A stretch of 64,000 bases of DNA from Vibrio nereis NBRC 15637. GTDB lineage: Bacteria > Pseudomonadota > Gammaproteobacteria > Enterobacterales > Vibrionaceae. Within the stretch, counting starts at the first letter, position 1. The number at the start of each line of letters is the position of its first letter. Made by a program: the position numbers and the translations under genes. The notes under the pieces were generated by a model, which saw only the letters and a program-made list of their open reading frames with translations, ran no database searches and was not told where the DNA came from. Shown in pieces: positions 45,053-56,748 of this stretch. Location of the stretch: contig NZ_BCUD01000007.1 of assembly GCF_001591105.1 (NCBI RefSeq), positions 1 through 64,000 of the forward strand, written 5' to 3'.

Positions 45053-46351
45053 ATGGTTGAAGTAGCTCTGTTAGCAGTGGCAGTTTTGGTCATACTGCTG
45101 ACGTTCGGTGTACCTTTACCGTTCTGTTTCGGTGGTGCGTTAATGGTGATGAGTTTTGTCGGCGATATGTCGATGAAAGGCAATATGATGTGGGGCGCAG
45201 GCCAATTAATGAACCCGGTTCTGCTTGCGATACCGCTGTTTGTCTTGGCTGGCACCATCATGAGTCGAAGTGGTATCGCCGCCAGTTTATTAGGTTTTGT
45301 GAACGTTTTTGTCGGCCATATCCGCGGCGGATTGGGCATTGTTGCCTCAGTTAGCTGTGCAATCATTGGTGCAATTTCAGGTAGTGGCTTGACGGGTGTG
45401 GCTGCCATTGGGCCTTTGCTTATCCCTGAAATGGAAAAGCGCGGTTACCCACGAGCGTACGCAACAGCTTTGATTGCAAACTCATCAATTCTAGGTCTGT
45501 TGATTCCGCCAAGTGTCACCATGATTGTCTATGGTTGGGTCACAGATACCTCTATTCTGGCTTGTTTTCTTGCGACTTTAGGTCCGGGTTTGTTGGTCAC
45601 TTTCAACTTTGCCGGAATCAACATGTTCATGGCGCGTAAGTTTCCACTGGTGTTGGATGACAAACCAACGATGTCAGAATTGATTAAGCAGACATCAAGC
45701 AAAACCTTTAACGCGATCCCTGCTTTATTGATGCCTGTGATCATTTTGGGTGGCATTTATGGCGGCATTATGACGCCAACAGAAGCCGCAGCCGTCGCAG
45801 TGATCTACGCTGTGCCAGTTGGGTTCATGATCTACAAAGGTCTGAGCTGGAAAACTCTGTTGGAATCCGGGAAAGAATCGGCAACCGCGGTTGGCTCTAT
45901 CATGTTTATGATTCTGTTTAGCCTCATCCTGAGCCAGATGTTCGTTGTTGAAGATATTCCTCAGCAGCTTGTAGAAGCCATCTTTGGTATCACCGATAAC
46001 AAAGCGTTGCTGCTTATTTTCATTAACGTGTTGTTGTTTTTAGTGGGCATGGTAGTGAATGACCTTACTGCCATCATCCTTATCGCGCCGCTGCTTTTAC
46101 CACTGATGACAGCAATTGGTATCAGCCCAATTCAGTTTGCCGCCATTATGGGCGTAAACACGGCAATGGGTGGTGTAACTCCTCCATACGCGTCGATTCT
46201 TTACCTAGGTGCTCGCATCGGAAACGTTAAGTTCTCGGAAGTCGTTGGCCCTGCAATGCTACTGATTGTGTTTGGCTACCTGCCAGTCGTAATCCTAACT
46301 TCGTTCTGGGCAGATTTGTCTCTGTTCCTCCCTACTGTGTTTGGTTATTAA
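45053..46351 (+). CDS. TRAP transporter large permease (DctM type)
   Basis: A 432-residue permease with about twelve helices and the DctM family segments (FGVPLPFCFGGALMV, AAIGPLLIPEMEKRGYP, NSSILGLLIPPSVTM, GVNTAMGGVTPPYA). It drives sodium-coupled uptake of a carboxylated substrate brought by the binding protein. AAGG is 8 nt before the ATG. Tightly spaced between the small subunit and the binding-protein gene. Confidence 0.94.
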   Translation: MVEVALLAVAVLVILLTFGVPLPFCFGGALMVMSFVGDMSMKGNMMWGAGQLMNPVLLAIPLFVLAGTIMSRSGIAASLLGFVNVFVGHIRGGLGIVASVSCAIIGAISGSGLTGVAAIGPLLIPEMEKRGYPRAYATALIANSSILGLLIPPSVTMIVYGWVTDTSILACFLATLGPGLLVTFNFAGINMFMARKFPLVLDDKPTMSELIKQTSSKTFNAIPALLMPVIILGGIYGGIMTPTEAAAVAVIYAVPVGFMIYKGLSWKTLLESGKESATAVGSIMFMILFSLILSQMFVVEDIPQQLVEAIFGITDNKALLLIFINVLLFLVGMVVNDLTAIILIAPLLLPLMTAIGISPIQFAAIMGVNTAMGGVTPPYASILYLGARIGNVKFSEVVGPAMLLIVFGYLPVVILTSFWADLSLFLPTVFGY

Positions 46352-46363
46352 AAGGAAATTACC

Positions 46364-47389
46364 ATGTTTAAAACAAGTAAGTTTGCACCATCAAAAACAC
46401 TGAAAAAATACAGCGTTCTTGCTTCGCTCATTGCGGCTGCAGTGACAGCGATCCCTGCGCAAGCAACGACATTAAAAATCAGTCATGTTCGTCCACAAGG
46501 GACAGTGGTTGATAACGATATCAAACAACTTAGTGAGGCGCTTAAAACCTCAACAGACGGTGATCTTAAGTTGCGCGTTTATGCCGCCAATGCCTTGGGT
46601 GACTACACCTTAGTTCAGGAACGTATTTCTGTCGGTGCTATCGATATGGCGTTGCAACCCGCGTCTACGTCGACGGATAGACGCATGCAGATTGGTCTGT
46701 TGCCTTTCTTAGCCAATGATTGGGAAGAGGCGCAAAACGTTTATGGTAGCGGCGCACCAGTACGTGAAGCCATGGAAGAGTTGTTTGAAAAACAAGACAT
46801 TACTCTGCTTGCAGCATATCCAGTCTACTTCGGTGGTATCTCGTTAAATCGTGAAGCTGTGGATGCAGGCAACCCAGATTCAGCTAAAGGCATTAAACTG
46901 CGTGTTCCGCCGATCAAGAGCTTCCAACTTTTGGCTGATAATGTCGGTTACATCGGTTCCCCACTGCCGTTCTCTGAAGCCTTCACTGCGGTTCAAACCG
47001 GCGTAGTTGATGGTGTGATTGGTTCTGGCGCTGAAGGTTACTATGCGTCATTCCGTGATGTGACAAAGACATATATTCCTTTGAACACGCACTTCGAGAT
47101 CTGGTACTTGATGATCAACTCAGAGCGTTTGGATGACTTAGATGAAAATGAGCAACAAGCTCTAAAGGCCGCAGCGCAACAGTTTGAGTCTCGTCGCTGG
47201 CAGGCGGCTCAAGTCGACCAAAAAGAAAACGAACAAAGACTCGTTGAAGCAGGTGCCACCATTGTAGAAATGACACCAGCGCAACTGCGAAAAACAGCGG
47301 ATAAAGTTCGCGCAACAGTATGGCCACAGATCATCGAAGATATCGGCTCAGACTGGAGCCAGCCAATCATAGATAAAGCGCTGAATTAA
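46364..47389 (+). CDS. TRAP substrate-binding protein (DctP type)
   Basis: A 341-residue periplasmic protein with a long signal peptide (about 1-35, PAQA cleavage). The conserved Arg in KGIKLRVPP binds the carboxylate of the ligand, and TAVQTGVVDG is the family signature. It delivers the substrate to the DctQM permease. The ligand is probably the compound oxidised by the following dehydrogenase. A hairpin follows the stop and may make this the most abundant product of the operon. Confidence 0.92.
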   Translation: MFKTSKFAPSKTLKKYSVLASLIAAAVTAIPAQATTLKISHVRPQGTVVDNDIKQLSEALKTSTDGDLKLRVYAANALGDYTLVQERISVGAIDMALQPASTSTDRRMQIGLLPFLANDWEEAQNVYGSGAPVREAMEELFEKQDITLLAAYPVYFGGISLNREAVDAGNPDSAKGIKLRVPPIKSFQLLADNVGYIGSPLPFSEAFTAVQTGVVDGVIGSGAEGYYASFRDVTKTYIPLNTHFEIWYLMINSERLDDLDENEQQALKAAAQQFESRRWQAAQVDQKENEQRLVEAGATIVEMTPAQLRKTADKVRATVWPQIIEDIGSDWSQPIIDKALN

Positions 47390-47406
47390 GCAAAGCACAT
47401 ACAAAC

Positions 47407-47424
47407 GGGGGCAGTCCTGCCCCC
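47407..47424 (+). promoter_or_regulatory. Intercistronic GC-rich hairpin
   Basis: GGGGGCA-gtcc-TGCCCCC, a 7-bp stem with a tight loop, lies between the binding-protein and dehydrogenase genes. It has no T-run, so it probably protects upstream mRNA from 3' decay, as is common after binding-protein genes. Confidence 0.6.
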
Positions 47425-47447
47425 AAATTTAGTCTGAAGAGAATGTT

Positions 47448-48545
47448 ATGAAACCGGAATACATAGTTGTCGGTGGCGGTGTCGTGGGTTGCGCTTTGGC
47501 CTACGGGCTGCTGAAAGCTGGCCATCAAGTCACCGTATTAGACGGTGGAGACAGTGCGCATCGGGCATCACGCGGAAACTTTGGCTTAGTGTGGTTATCA
47601 AGCAAAGGGTTAGACGCGCCACATTACGCAGCGTGGACACGTCGTTCAGTGAATTTGTGGCAAGGATTAGCACACGAGCTGGAAAGCGCAACGGGTGAAA
47701 AGTTAAATCTGGTTCAGCAAGGTGGATACGATTTCCACTTCTGTGAAAAAGAGCTCATGGCCAAGGCGCAGCAATACGAGCATTTACGCGAAGCCCTGGG
47801 TACCGATCATCCCTATGAAGTCTGGGACAGAGCCCGTTTGCTCGAAGAAGAACCCGATATCGGCCCAGATGTGGTAGGAGCGATTTATGGCCCAGAAGAT
47901 GGCCATGTGAATCCGCTGCAACTACTTAAAGCGTATACCAAAGCTATTCGTCATCTTGGCGCGAACCTCATTACGGGTGTCCATGTCTCGGATATTGAAA
48001 AGGATGACACAGGGCGCTTTCAGGTAACACTTGAGGACGGTACGCAGTACCAAAGTGACAAAGTGATCCTGTCTGCGGGCTTAGGTGCGGCCAAACTCGG
48101 ACCTAAGTTGGGCTTTGTTGCCCCAATTTCTCCTCAAAAGGGGCAAGTGCTGATCACGGAAAAATTGCCGAAAATCATCAAGCGTCCTTCTGGCATTATT
48201 CGACAGGTTGACGAAGGCGGCATCCAGATTGGTGACTCGAAAGAAAACGCTGGGTTTGATGACAGTGACACGCTTGAAATGACAGCCGCTATTGCGGAAC
48301 GAGCCATCGCCGTGTATCCGTTTTTGGCACAAACAAGATTGGTCCGCAGTTGGGGCGCGATTCGAATTGTCTCTCCTGATGGCCTGCCGATCTACCAGCA
48401 ATCAACAACGCATTCTGGCGCTTACCTGATCAGCTGCCACAGTGGAATTACCCTTGCAGCGGCGCACTCCTATTTACTTCCACATTGGCTGGAAGACTCT
48501 GCCGATGCACCAAATTTGGAGGTGTTCAGTGAAGAACGATTCTAA
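47448..48545 (+). CDS. FAD-dependent amine/opine dehydrogenase, DAO-type subunit
   Basis: A 365-residue flavoprotein of the DAO family. The FAD site is GGGVVGCALAYGL near the start, with SRGNFGLVW after it and the second FAD motif SWGAIRIVSPDGLP near the end. It is the catalytic subunit of the heterotrimeric dehydrogenases for hydroxyproline (LhpABE-type) or for octopine/nopaline (OoxB/NoxB). It would oxidise a secondary or primary amine to an imine. The ATG has a weak GAAGAGA site. Its 3' end overlaps the [2Fe-2S] gene by 17 bp. Confidence 0.86.
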   Translation: MKPEYIVVGGGVVGCALAYGLLKAGHQVTVLDGGDSAHRASRGNFGLVWLSSKGLDAPHYAAWTRRSVNLWQGLAHELESATGEKLNLVQQGGYDFHFCEKELMAKAQQYEHLREALGTDHPYEVWDRARLLEEEPDIGPDVVGAIYGPEDGHVNPLQLLKAYTKAIRHLGANLITGVHVSDIEKDDTGRFQVTLEDGTQYQSDKVILSAGLGAAKLGPKLGFVAPISPQKGQVLITEKLPKIIKRPSGIIRQVDEGGIQIGDSKENAGFDDSDTLEMTAAIAERAIAVYPFLAQTRLVRSWGAIRIVSPDGLPIYQQSTTHSGAYLISCHSGITLAAAHSYLLPHWLEDSADAPNLEVFSEERF

Positions 48546-48828
48546 GTTTCAACGACTTGAACAGGCTAGCTCTCAGCCTAAGTTGGTTCAGTTTTACTGG
48601 GAAGGCAAAGCGTATACCGCGTATGAAGGGGACACCATTGCCGTGGCACTTTTTTCTGCGCAAGTAAACCATACACGTGAAACTCCGCAGTCGGGTTCCC
48701 CGCGAGCACCGTTCTGCATGATGGGAAGTTGCTTTGAGTGTCGCGTTGAAGTGAATGGTGAACAGAATGTTCAAGCCTGCATGAATTTAATCGAAGACGG
48801 CATGCAGATTTGCCGCCAAACCACCTAA
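48529..48828 (+). CDS. Small [2Fe-2S] subunit of the dehydrogenase
   Basis: A 99-residue protein of the Fer2_4 type: CMMGSCFECRVEV and QAC supply four Cys for a plant-like [2Fe-2S] cluster. It passes electrons between the two flavin subunits. I start it at GTG 48529 because GGAGG sits 6 nt upstream; a longer frame reading from 48442 would run through the previous gene. This third, tiny subunit marks the enzyme as a heterotrimer of the hydroxyproline/opine dehydrogenase kind. Confidence 0.88.
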   Translation: MKNDSKFQRLEQASSQPKLVQFYWEGKAYTAYEGDTIAVALFSAQVNHTRETPQSGSPRAPFCMMGSCFECRVEVNGEQNVQACMNLIEDGMQICRQTT

Positions 48829-48839
48829 CAGGAGACATC

Positions 48840-50303
48840 ATGCAAGACGAAGTAACCAATGTAGTGGATGTATGTGTGATCGGAGCAGGGCCCGCGGGGA
48901 TGAAAGCGGCTGTGCGCTGCTCGGCCGCGGGTGCTAGCGTCACTGTTATCGATGAACAAGCGCGTCCCGGCGGGCAAATTTACCGCGCAGTGCAAGAGAA
49001 CGGCCACCCGAATGGTCATATTTTGGGCCCGGATTACTTGCGCGGCGCAGAGTTAGTAAAAGCCTTTAATCAAGCGGAAGTGAATCACGTATCGCAAGCC
49101 ACATTGTGGCGGATTGATGAAGACAATACGGTTTATTGGAGTCAGCAAGGCAAAGCACATAAGACCATCGCGAAAAATATCATTATTGCTACTGGTGCGA
49201 CAGAACGTCCGTTTCCGTTTGTTGGTTGGACATTACCCGGTGTAATGACCGCAGGGGCGTGTCAGATCATGATGAAAACATCGGGTTTAGTGCCCAAACA
49301 AGCGGTCATGGTTGGAACGGGGCCACTACTTTACCTTTTGGCCGCGCAAATGATTGATGCCGGATCGCCTCCTAAAGCGATCGTCGATACTCAACAATCA
49401 GATGGATATTTAAAATCACTCCGATTTGCGTCAAACGCGTGGACAGGGCGTAAGTATTTGATTAAAGGGCTAGGTTTACTGGCGAAGTTACGAAAGGCCG
49501 GAATAAAACGCTATACAGGGGCGACAGATATCGAGGCCGAAGGTACAGATTCTGTGCAAGGGCTGGTGTTTAAGTGTGGCGGAAACAAAGTGTCGTTAGA
49601 GGCTGAAACGGTATTGGCCCATATCGGTGTAGTTCCAAATGTGCAACTGACTAGAGCAATGGGGTTAGACCATCAGTGGGATGCCTTGCAAGTGTGTTGG
49701 AAACCAACGCTTGATGAAAACAACATGAGTTCTCGACAGGGCGTTTTCATTGCCGGAGATAGCGGTGGTATTGGCGGTGCGCTGGTGGCCGAGCTACAAG
49801 GTGAATTGGTCGCTTGCCAGGTATTGCAATCGCTACAAAACGAGCTGAGCCGAGAGCTGATTAATGAATCTCTGGCGCTCAAAGAATCTATAGAGCATGA
49901 GTTGGCAGTACGTCCATTCTTAGACACCTTGTACGCGCCGCCCAAACAAGCGTTATCCCCATCAGATAAGACTATCGTCTGCCGTTGTGAAGAGGTGACG
50001 GCTGGTCAAATTAGGCAACATGCAGCCAATGGGGCGAATGGCATTAATCAAATAAAAACCTATACCCGTTGCGGTATGGGGCCATGCCAAGGGCGTTACT
50101 GCGGTTCTACAGTCGCACATATTATCAGCGATAAAATAGGACTATCGATGGAGCAAGTTGGTTATTACCGCCTGCGTAACCCAATCAAACCGCTGAAGCT
50201 GGGAGAGTTAGCCAGTTTAACGCCAGTCAATAAATCATTTATGGAAAAATACAAAAGTGAAGGAGCAAGTCATGAACAACGTGCAAAAACAGTACAGCAA
50301 TAA
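48840..50303 (+). CDS. FAD/NAD(P)-binding subunit with C-terminal BFD [2Fe-2S]
   Basis: A 487-residue protein: GAGPAGMKAAVRC FAD motif, DEQARPGGQIYR, a second dinucleotide region (MVGTGPLLYLLA) and a C-terminal BFD-like domain (about 385-440) with Cys in VCRCEEVT and TRCGMGPCQGRYC for a [2Fe-2S] cluster. It is the alpha subunit of the heterotrimeric dehydrogenase (OoxA/HcnB type). AGGAG lies 7 nt before the ATG at 48840; the longer start at 48810 is not supported. Its 3' end overlaps ridA by 32 bp. Confidence 0.9.
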   Translation: MQDEVTNVVDVCVIGAGPAGMKAAVRCSAAGASVTVIDEQARPGGQIYRAVQENGHPNGHILGPDYLRGAELVKAFNQAEVNHVSQATLWRIDEDNTVYWSQQGKAHKTIAKNIIIATGATERPFPFVGWTLPGVMTAGACQIMMKTSGLVPKQAVMVGTGPLLYLLAAQMIDAGSPPKAIVDTQQSDGYLKSLRFASNAWTGRKYLIKGLGLLAKLRKAGIKRYTGATDIEAEGTDSVQGLVFKCGGNKVSLEAETVLAHIGVVPNVQLTRAMGLDHQWDALQVCWKPTLDENNMSSRQGVFIAGDSGGIGGALVAELQGELVACQVLQSLQNELSRELINESLALKESIEHELAVRPFLDTLYAPPKQALSPSDKTIVCRCEEVTAGQIRQHAANGANGINQIKTYTRCGMGPCQGRYCGSTVAHIISDKIGLSMEQVGYYRLRNPIKPLKLGELASLTPVNKSFMEKYKSEGASHEQRAKTVQQ

Positions 50304-50625
50304 ACGAATGAGTAAGGTCGTGATTCATAACGATACCGTGTATCTATGTGGACAAGTTGGTGTAAAAGGCACGAGTGTTGCGGAGCAAACGGAAGAGGCT
50401 TTGAAACGTGTTGAAGATTTATTGATTGAAGCGGGGAGTGACCGCAAGCACGTTTTGCAGACGATTGTTTGGCTAGCAGACATGAAAGACTTTGATGAAA
50501 TGAATGGCGTTTGGGATACGTGGTTTGAAGAGGGCTACGCACCTGCGCGTGCATGTGGGGAAGCTAAGTTGGCCAGTCCAGAATTAAAAGTGGAGCTGAT
50601 TGTTACAGCAGCTCTGAAGAAATAA
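50272..50625 (+). CDS. RidA-family (YoaB-like) imine/enamine deaminase
   Basis: A 117-residue single Rid domain. VVIHNDTVYLCGQV opens the fold, and APARACGEAKL holds the conserved Arg that fixes the carboxylate; the pattern is nearer to E. coli YoaB than to RidA itself. It would hydrolyse the imine made by the dehydrogenase encoded before it. AAGGAG is 7 nt before the ATG at 50272. It overlaps the preceding gene by 32 bp and is the last gene of the operon. Confidence 0.9.
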   Translation: MNNVQKQYSNKRMSKVVIHNDTVYLCGQVGVKGTSVAEQTEEALKRVEDLLIEAGSDRKHVLQTIVWLADMKDFDEMNGVWDTWFEEGYAPARACGEAKLASPELKVELIVTAALKK

Positions 50626-50679
50626 GTATCAGCTGCCATTCTTGTCCTCAAGTGCAGGAAACATTGGTCGTATTATCTA

Positions 50680-50712
50680 AAAGAGAAGGTGTGAGCCTTC
50701 TCTTTTACTTTA
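50680..50712 (+). terminator. Terminator of the TRAP/dehydrogenase operon
   Basis: AAGAGAAGG-tgtgag-CCTTCTCTT followed by TTACTTTAT. Confidence 0.85.
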
Positions 50713-50728
50713 TAAGGCCGCGACTGCT

Positions 50729-50802
50729 ATAGGTTTCTCCAATCAGATTAATAGCTGTAAACACCGTGTTGCTTTTGAGTATCTCACCTACACTTCTATC
50801 AA
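50729..50802 (+). promoter_or_regulatory. katG promoter with OxyR-like site
   Basis: ATAG-N7-CAAT-N7-ATAG-N7-CACC at 50729-50765 matches the OxyR pattern ATAG-N7-CTAT-N7-ATAG-N7-CTAT at 12 of 16 bases, with exact 7-bp spacing. It ends 10 bp before a TTGAGT -35 (50775-50780) and a TATCAA -10 (50797-50802), 16 bp apart, a fitting place for OxyR activation. Confidence 0.55.
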
Positions 50803-50851
50803 CGTTAATGACACATCTTCACGCGAAAGGAGGATGGTTATTCGTACATAA

Positions 50852-53050
<2,199 letters not shown>

Positions 53051-53060
53051 TGGTTACCTC

Positions 53061-53098
53061 ACCACTCCTTTGGATGCCAGAGGAGTGGTTTTCTCTTT
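53061..53098 (+). terminator. katG terminator
   Basis: ACCACTCCT and AGGAGTGGT form a 9-bp stem with an 11-nt loop, followed by TTTCTCTTT. Confidence 0.85.
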
Positions 53099-53187
53099 AA
53101 GATTGTTCTGGTTTTGCTGGAGTCGATGTTTGATTAACAAGCAAATTTCGGTAAGCTCTAGCTATCTTGCCACTAGGTCATACATCA

Positions 53188-53985
53188 ATGAAATTGGAAC
53201 CCTCTTCAACAGAATCCCATGCATTAGCTAATGCGATTCGCTCGATCAATTCAGCCAATTTCACCTCAGCCTTGGGAGCGTATCTTTGTTCTGTTGTCGA
53301 CTTTGATTGCGCGCTGATCCTCGGATACAGCGAAGGCAAACGCCCTGTGTATTTGTATGACTCCATCCATGAATCACGTGAACTCCTTTTTCAGCGCTAC
53401 CTCACGGATTCCTTCTTAAGTGATCCTTTTTATCAAGCTATTCAGCGTGAAGGGCGTGAGTGTGTTTATCGTTTGAAAGATGTGCTGTCATCGGCCAGTG
53501 AGTACAAGCAATATCAACACAACTTCTATGCCCAAACAGGATGGAACGACGAACTCTGTTTGTCGGTAAAACTGAGTGATGCGCGCTGGATAGTGATTTA
53601 CCTTGGAGTTATGGGAGAGCAGAGTTTTCCACCTCAAGCGGTAAACGCCTTACAAGGCCATTTTGATATCTTGCAATCGTTGTGTCATCAGCACTGGGCT
53701 AGAACGCCTTTTTCGTTGCCAGAAGCGCATAAAGAAGCCCAGCATATACGCCAAGCCATAGAACAGACATTAAACCGGTTAGGTGCTGAACTGTTAACGC
53801 AAAGAGAGCAAGAAATCGCCGCGTTGCTCGTTCAAGGGTTTGACTCTAAAGAGATTGCAGAACAGCTCAATATTGGTGTTGGAACGGTCAAAAATCATCG
53901 TAAGCGAATTTATGCCAAGCTGAATGTGTCATCCCTCAGCGAGTTATTCCACATCTTTTTGAGCCAGCTTATCGCTTCTGGTTAG
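53188..53985 (+). CDS. LuxR-type helix-turn-helix regulator
   Basis: A 265-residue regulator with a C-terminal LuxR/GerE domain at about 200-258 (LTQREQEIAALL, DSKEIAEQLNIGVGTVKNH). The N-terminal 190 residues are GAF- or autoinducer-domain-like in size but do not match a family that I know. It lacks a receiver domain, so it probably binds a ligand directly. AGGT lies 9 nt before the ATG at 53188; a TTG at 53167 would add seven residues. Its targets are unknown; katG and tyrS are the neighbours. Confidence 0.85.
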   Translation: MKLEPSSTESHALANAIRSINSANFTSALGAYLCSVVDFDCALILGYSEGKRPVYLYDSIHESRELLFQRYLTDSFLSDPFYQAIQREGRECVYRLKDVLSSASEYKQYQHNFYAQTGWNDELCLSVKLSDARWIVIYLGVMGEQSFPPQAVNALQGHFDILQSLCHQHWARTPFSLPEAHKEAQHIRQAIEQTLNRLGAELLTQREQEIAALLVQGFDSKEIAEQLNIGVGTVKNHRKRIYAKLNVSSLSELFHIFLSQLIASG

Positions 53986-54075
53986 TGATGGTTTTCTGCC
54001 AAAACTGTCCCTTTAGGGATATGTCGGTTGTTTCCTCCCTTAAGTACTCTGAAAACCGAACAGAGAGAGGACACA

Positions 54076-55332
54076 ATGAAACCGACACTTATTCAAGACC
54101 TAGAACAGCGCGGCTTAATCGCGCAAACCACCCACCTAGAAGAACTTAATCAGCAACTGAGCACGCCACAAGTGATTTATTGTGGTTTTGATCCAACCGC
54201 TGGCAGCCTGCATATTGGCCACCTTGTTCCTCTTATCATGCTGAAACGTTTCCAAAATGCGGGCCATAACCCCATTGCATTGATTGGCGGCGCAACAGGT
54301 ATGATTGGTGACCCAAGCTTTAAAGCGACCGAGAGAAACCTGAATACTGAAGACACCGTCAATGGCTGGGTAGAGCAACTGTCGGGTCAAATCAGGCAAG
54401 TCATGGACAATCAACTAGACGCACCATTGAAGATCGTCAACAACGCGGACTGGATTTCTAACATCAATGTTATTCAGTTTTTGCGTGATATTGGTAAACA
54501 TTTTTCAGTCAATGCCATGATCAACCGCGAATCGGTTAAGCAACGCTTACAGCGCCCAGATCAGGGCATTTCGTTCACCGAGTTCAGTTATGCCTTGCTT
54601 CAGGCGTACGATTTTGTCCACTTGAATAAAGAGTATGGCTGTAAGCTGCAGATTGGTGGCAGCGATCAATGGGGCAATATCGTCAGCGGTATTGACCTGA
54701 CTCGACGCATGAACAACGACAACGTGTTCGGTCTGACACTGCCTTTGATCACTAAATCAGACGGTGTCAAATTTGGTAAAACAGAAGGTGGAGCCGTCTG
54801 GTTGGACGCCGAGAAAACGTCGCCATACAGCTTCTATCAGTTCTGGCTAAATACTGCTGATGATGACGTATATCGTTTCTTGCGTTACTACACCTTCTTA
54901 TCAGTCGAGCAGATCGAGTACATCGAACAGCAAGACAAGGAAAGCTCAGGTAAACCGCAAGCTCAACGCATTTTGGCAGAGCAAGTGACGTTGTTTGTTC
55001 ATGGCGAAGAGGGGTTGCACAGCGCGCAACGAATCACTCAAGCGCTGTTTGATGGTGATCTGAAAACATTGAACCGTTCTGAAATAAGCCAATTGGCACT
55101 TGATGGCTTACCAAGTTATCAAGTTGAGCCTGAGTGGGATATGCCCGCTGCGTTGGTTGCCTGCGATTTAGCTAAATCCAAACGTATCGCGCGCGAGCTG
55201 ATCAGCAGCAACGCGATCCGAATTAATGGTGAACTGGCTACAGGCGATAATTTGGACCAGCAGTTTGCACTATTTGATAAATATTGGATTGTACAACGCG
55301 GCAAAAAAGCCTTTCGATTGTTGAGTCGCTGA
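54076..55332 (+). CDS. tyrS: Tyrosyl-tRNA synthetase, E. coli type
   Basis: A 418-residue class Ic synthetase that charges tRNA-Tyr. LHIGHL is the HIGH motif (H46-H49), KFGKT the KMSKS equivalent and [10 protein letters not shown] the tyrosine site; an S4-like domain ends the protein. Very similar to E. coli TyrS throughout. AGAGG lies 6 nt before the ATG at 54076. The leader has two small hairpins (TCCC/GGGA at 54008-54019 and TCGGTT/AACCGA at 54024-54059). Some vibrios have two tyrS genes; if this is the second, its accessory surroundings fit. Confidence 0.95.
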   Translation: MKPTLIQDLEQRGLIAQTTHLEELNQQLSTPQVIYCGFDPTAGSLHIGHLVPLIMLKRFQNAGHNPIALIGGATGMIGDPSFKATERNLNTEDTVNGWVEQLSGQIRQVMDNQLDAPLKIVNNADWISNINVIQFLRDIGKHFSVNAMINRESVKQRLQRPDQGISFTEFSYALLQAYDFVHLNKEYGCKLQIGGSDQWGNIVSGIDLTRRMNNDNVFGLTLPLITKSDGVKFGKTEGGAVWLDAEKTSPYSFYQFWLNTADDDVYRFLRYYTFLSVEQIEYIEQQDKESSGKPQAQRILAEQVTLFVHGEEGLHSAQRITQALFDGDLKTLNRSEISQLALDGLPSYQVEPEWDMPAALVACDLAKSKRIARELISSNAIRINGELATGDNLDQQFALFDKYWIVQRGKKAFRLLSR

Positions 55333-55345
55333 AGAAACTAAAGAG

Positions 55346-55376
55346 GGTAGGCCGTATTGGTTGAAGTACGCCTACC
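55346..55376 (+). terminator. Possible tyrS terminator
   Basis: GGTAGGC pairs with GCCTACC over an 18-nt loop that extends the stem by GTA/TAC. The T-run is weak (TTGAG), so efficiency is doubtful. Confidence 0.4.
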
Positions 55377-56082
55377 TTGAGAAGGTCAAGTGCGCATACG
55401 TTATTCGTAGTTTAAGTTAATAAGTGGTTTTTATTTTTGAATTGAAGTCGTTTTTTTAATGTATAAATATTAACTATTCTTAACTATGAGACTTTTATTA
55501 TCCTAGTATCATCATGTCTTATATTTTAATTGATTTTTTTTGATCCGGTAAATGAATGAAACCTTAGTATTAACTGTATGCGCACTTATCTATTTGAAAT
55601 ATATAGTTATGGTAAGTTTTAATCGGTGGGCAGGGTGATGATATTAAAAAGTTATTAACTTAATGGTTAATAGCTTTAAGATGTGCCTGCATAAATGTCC
55701 TATTTGAGCTTTTATGGCTGAAAATGATAGAAATTAACGCCTTATGTGGTCATTAACACTATAAAAATTGTGTGATTATGAAAGTAATATAGAGCACAAC
55801 AAGAACTAAATTTTATTATTATTAATTATAATATGAACATTTGAGCAGGAAGTATCATTTTTAATTTTATAATAAAATTACCGACTAGAAATATTTGAGA
55901 GTTAAATTACAATTCACCAATTATTACAATTAACACATTGGAACGAACCTTACTTATCACTTAGATTAACACCCTAAATCAGACTTTATACAAAGTTACC
56001 TTTCCAGCTGTTTTATTAATTGCTAATAAAATAGAACACTGAAATTGGGGCTTAATACACTTTAATTGAGGAAATATCGACA
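55377..56082. other. Long AT-rich gap
   Basis: About 700 bp, strikingly AT-rich with poly-T and poly-A tracts. I see no gene or RNA family. Its composition suggests a horizontally acquired edge or an H-NS-bound control region for the genes that follow. Confidence 0.5.
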
Positions 56083-56724
56083 ATGGAAGGAATTGAACTT
56101 GCCCCTGAATTAGGTCTTCTTGAGCGTTTTGCAAACGAACAAGTCGCATCTCGTGAGAAGTATCACTTGGTAGTGTTTGATCGTAATGGTCATACAATGG
56201 CTGGCACACTTGCTCAGTATAGCCGCGAAAAAGGGCTATTGGTTTTAAGTGGTGATAAAGATCAACTGAGTTTTATTCGATTGTCTGAGGTGGTTCATTT
56301 TACTTTGCAGAATGCCTCGAAACATAAGCTATGTCTTCAAAATAGGCATAAGGCAGACTATGACATATCAAGTGAAGCAATCGATGTAATTAGTCAGCTC
56401 GAACTGATCGAAGACCGCTTGCAAACAAACTATCAAATTGGCATTAACTTCGAGTTAGACGAGAGCTGCCAAGCATTCTTCCATAGTGAAGAATTAAGCA
56501 TTTTAATAGCAGCACTGGAAGAAAACCTTGCTGAATTTGCAAAAGATGATTTTGCAAAGGCTGAATTAATGAAAATTTCGAAAGCGGTCATTCAACACCG
56601 TCAGGGTGACCGTTTACGATTCAAGCTGAATGACTCGATCCTATCTATATCTTTAGATCTGACGGCTTCAGTTGGCTTTAAACTCACCGCTCTAGTCGAG
56701 TCGGGACTAAATAAAATTCTATAA
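56083..56724 (+). CDS. Hypothetical protein with LSm-like N-terminal region
   Basis: A 213-residue cytoplasmic protein that I do not recognise. Residues 27-77 show the spacing of a small Sm/LSm-like barrel (hydrophobic strand, DRNGHTMAGTL turn, GLLVLS strand, IRLSEVVHF strand), but this is a weak reading. The rest is helical with Glu/Lys-rich stretches. GAGGA is about 11 nt before the ATG. It lies 24 nt before the next gene and may share its transcript. Low G+C context. Confidence 0.65.
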   Translation: MEGIELAPELGLLERFANEQVASREKYHLVVFDRNGHTMAGTLAQYSREKGLLVLSGDKDQLSFIRLSEVVHFTLQNASKHKLCLQNRHKADYDISSEAIDVISQLELIEDRLQTNYQIGINFELDESCQAFFHSEELSILIAALEENLAEFAKDDFAKAELMKISKAVIQHRQGDRLRFKLNDSILSISLDLTASVGFKLTALVESGLNKIL

Positions 56725-56748
56725 CATTTTCGTAATTAAGGAGTGAAA

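Noticed and set aside
55979..56209. Minus-strand frame of 76 codons
   Set aside because: It overlaps the start of the better supported plus-strand gene and has no ribosome site.
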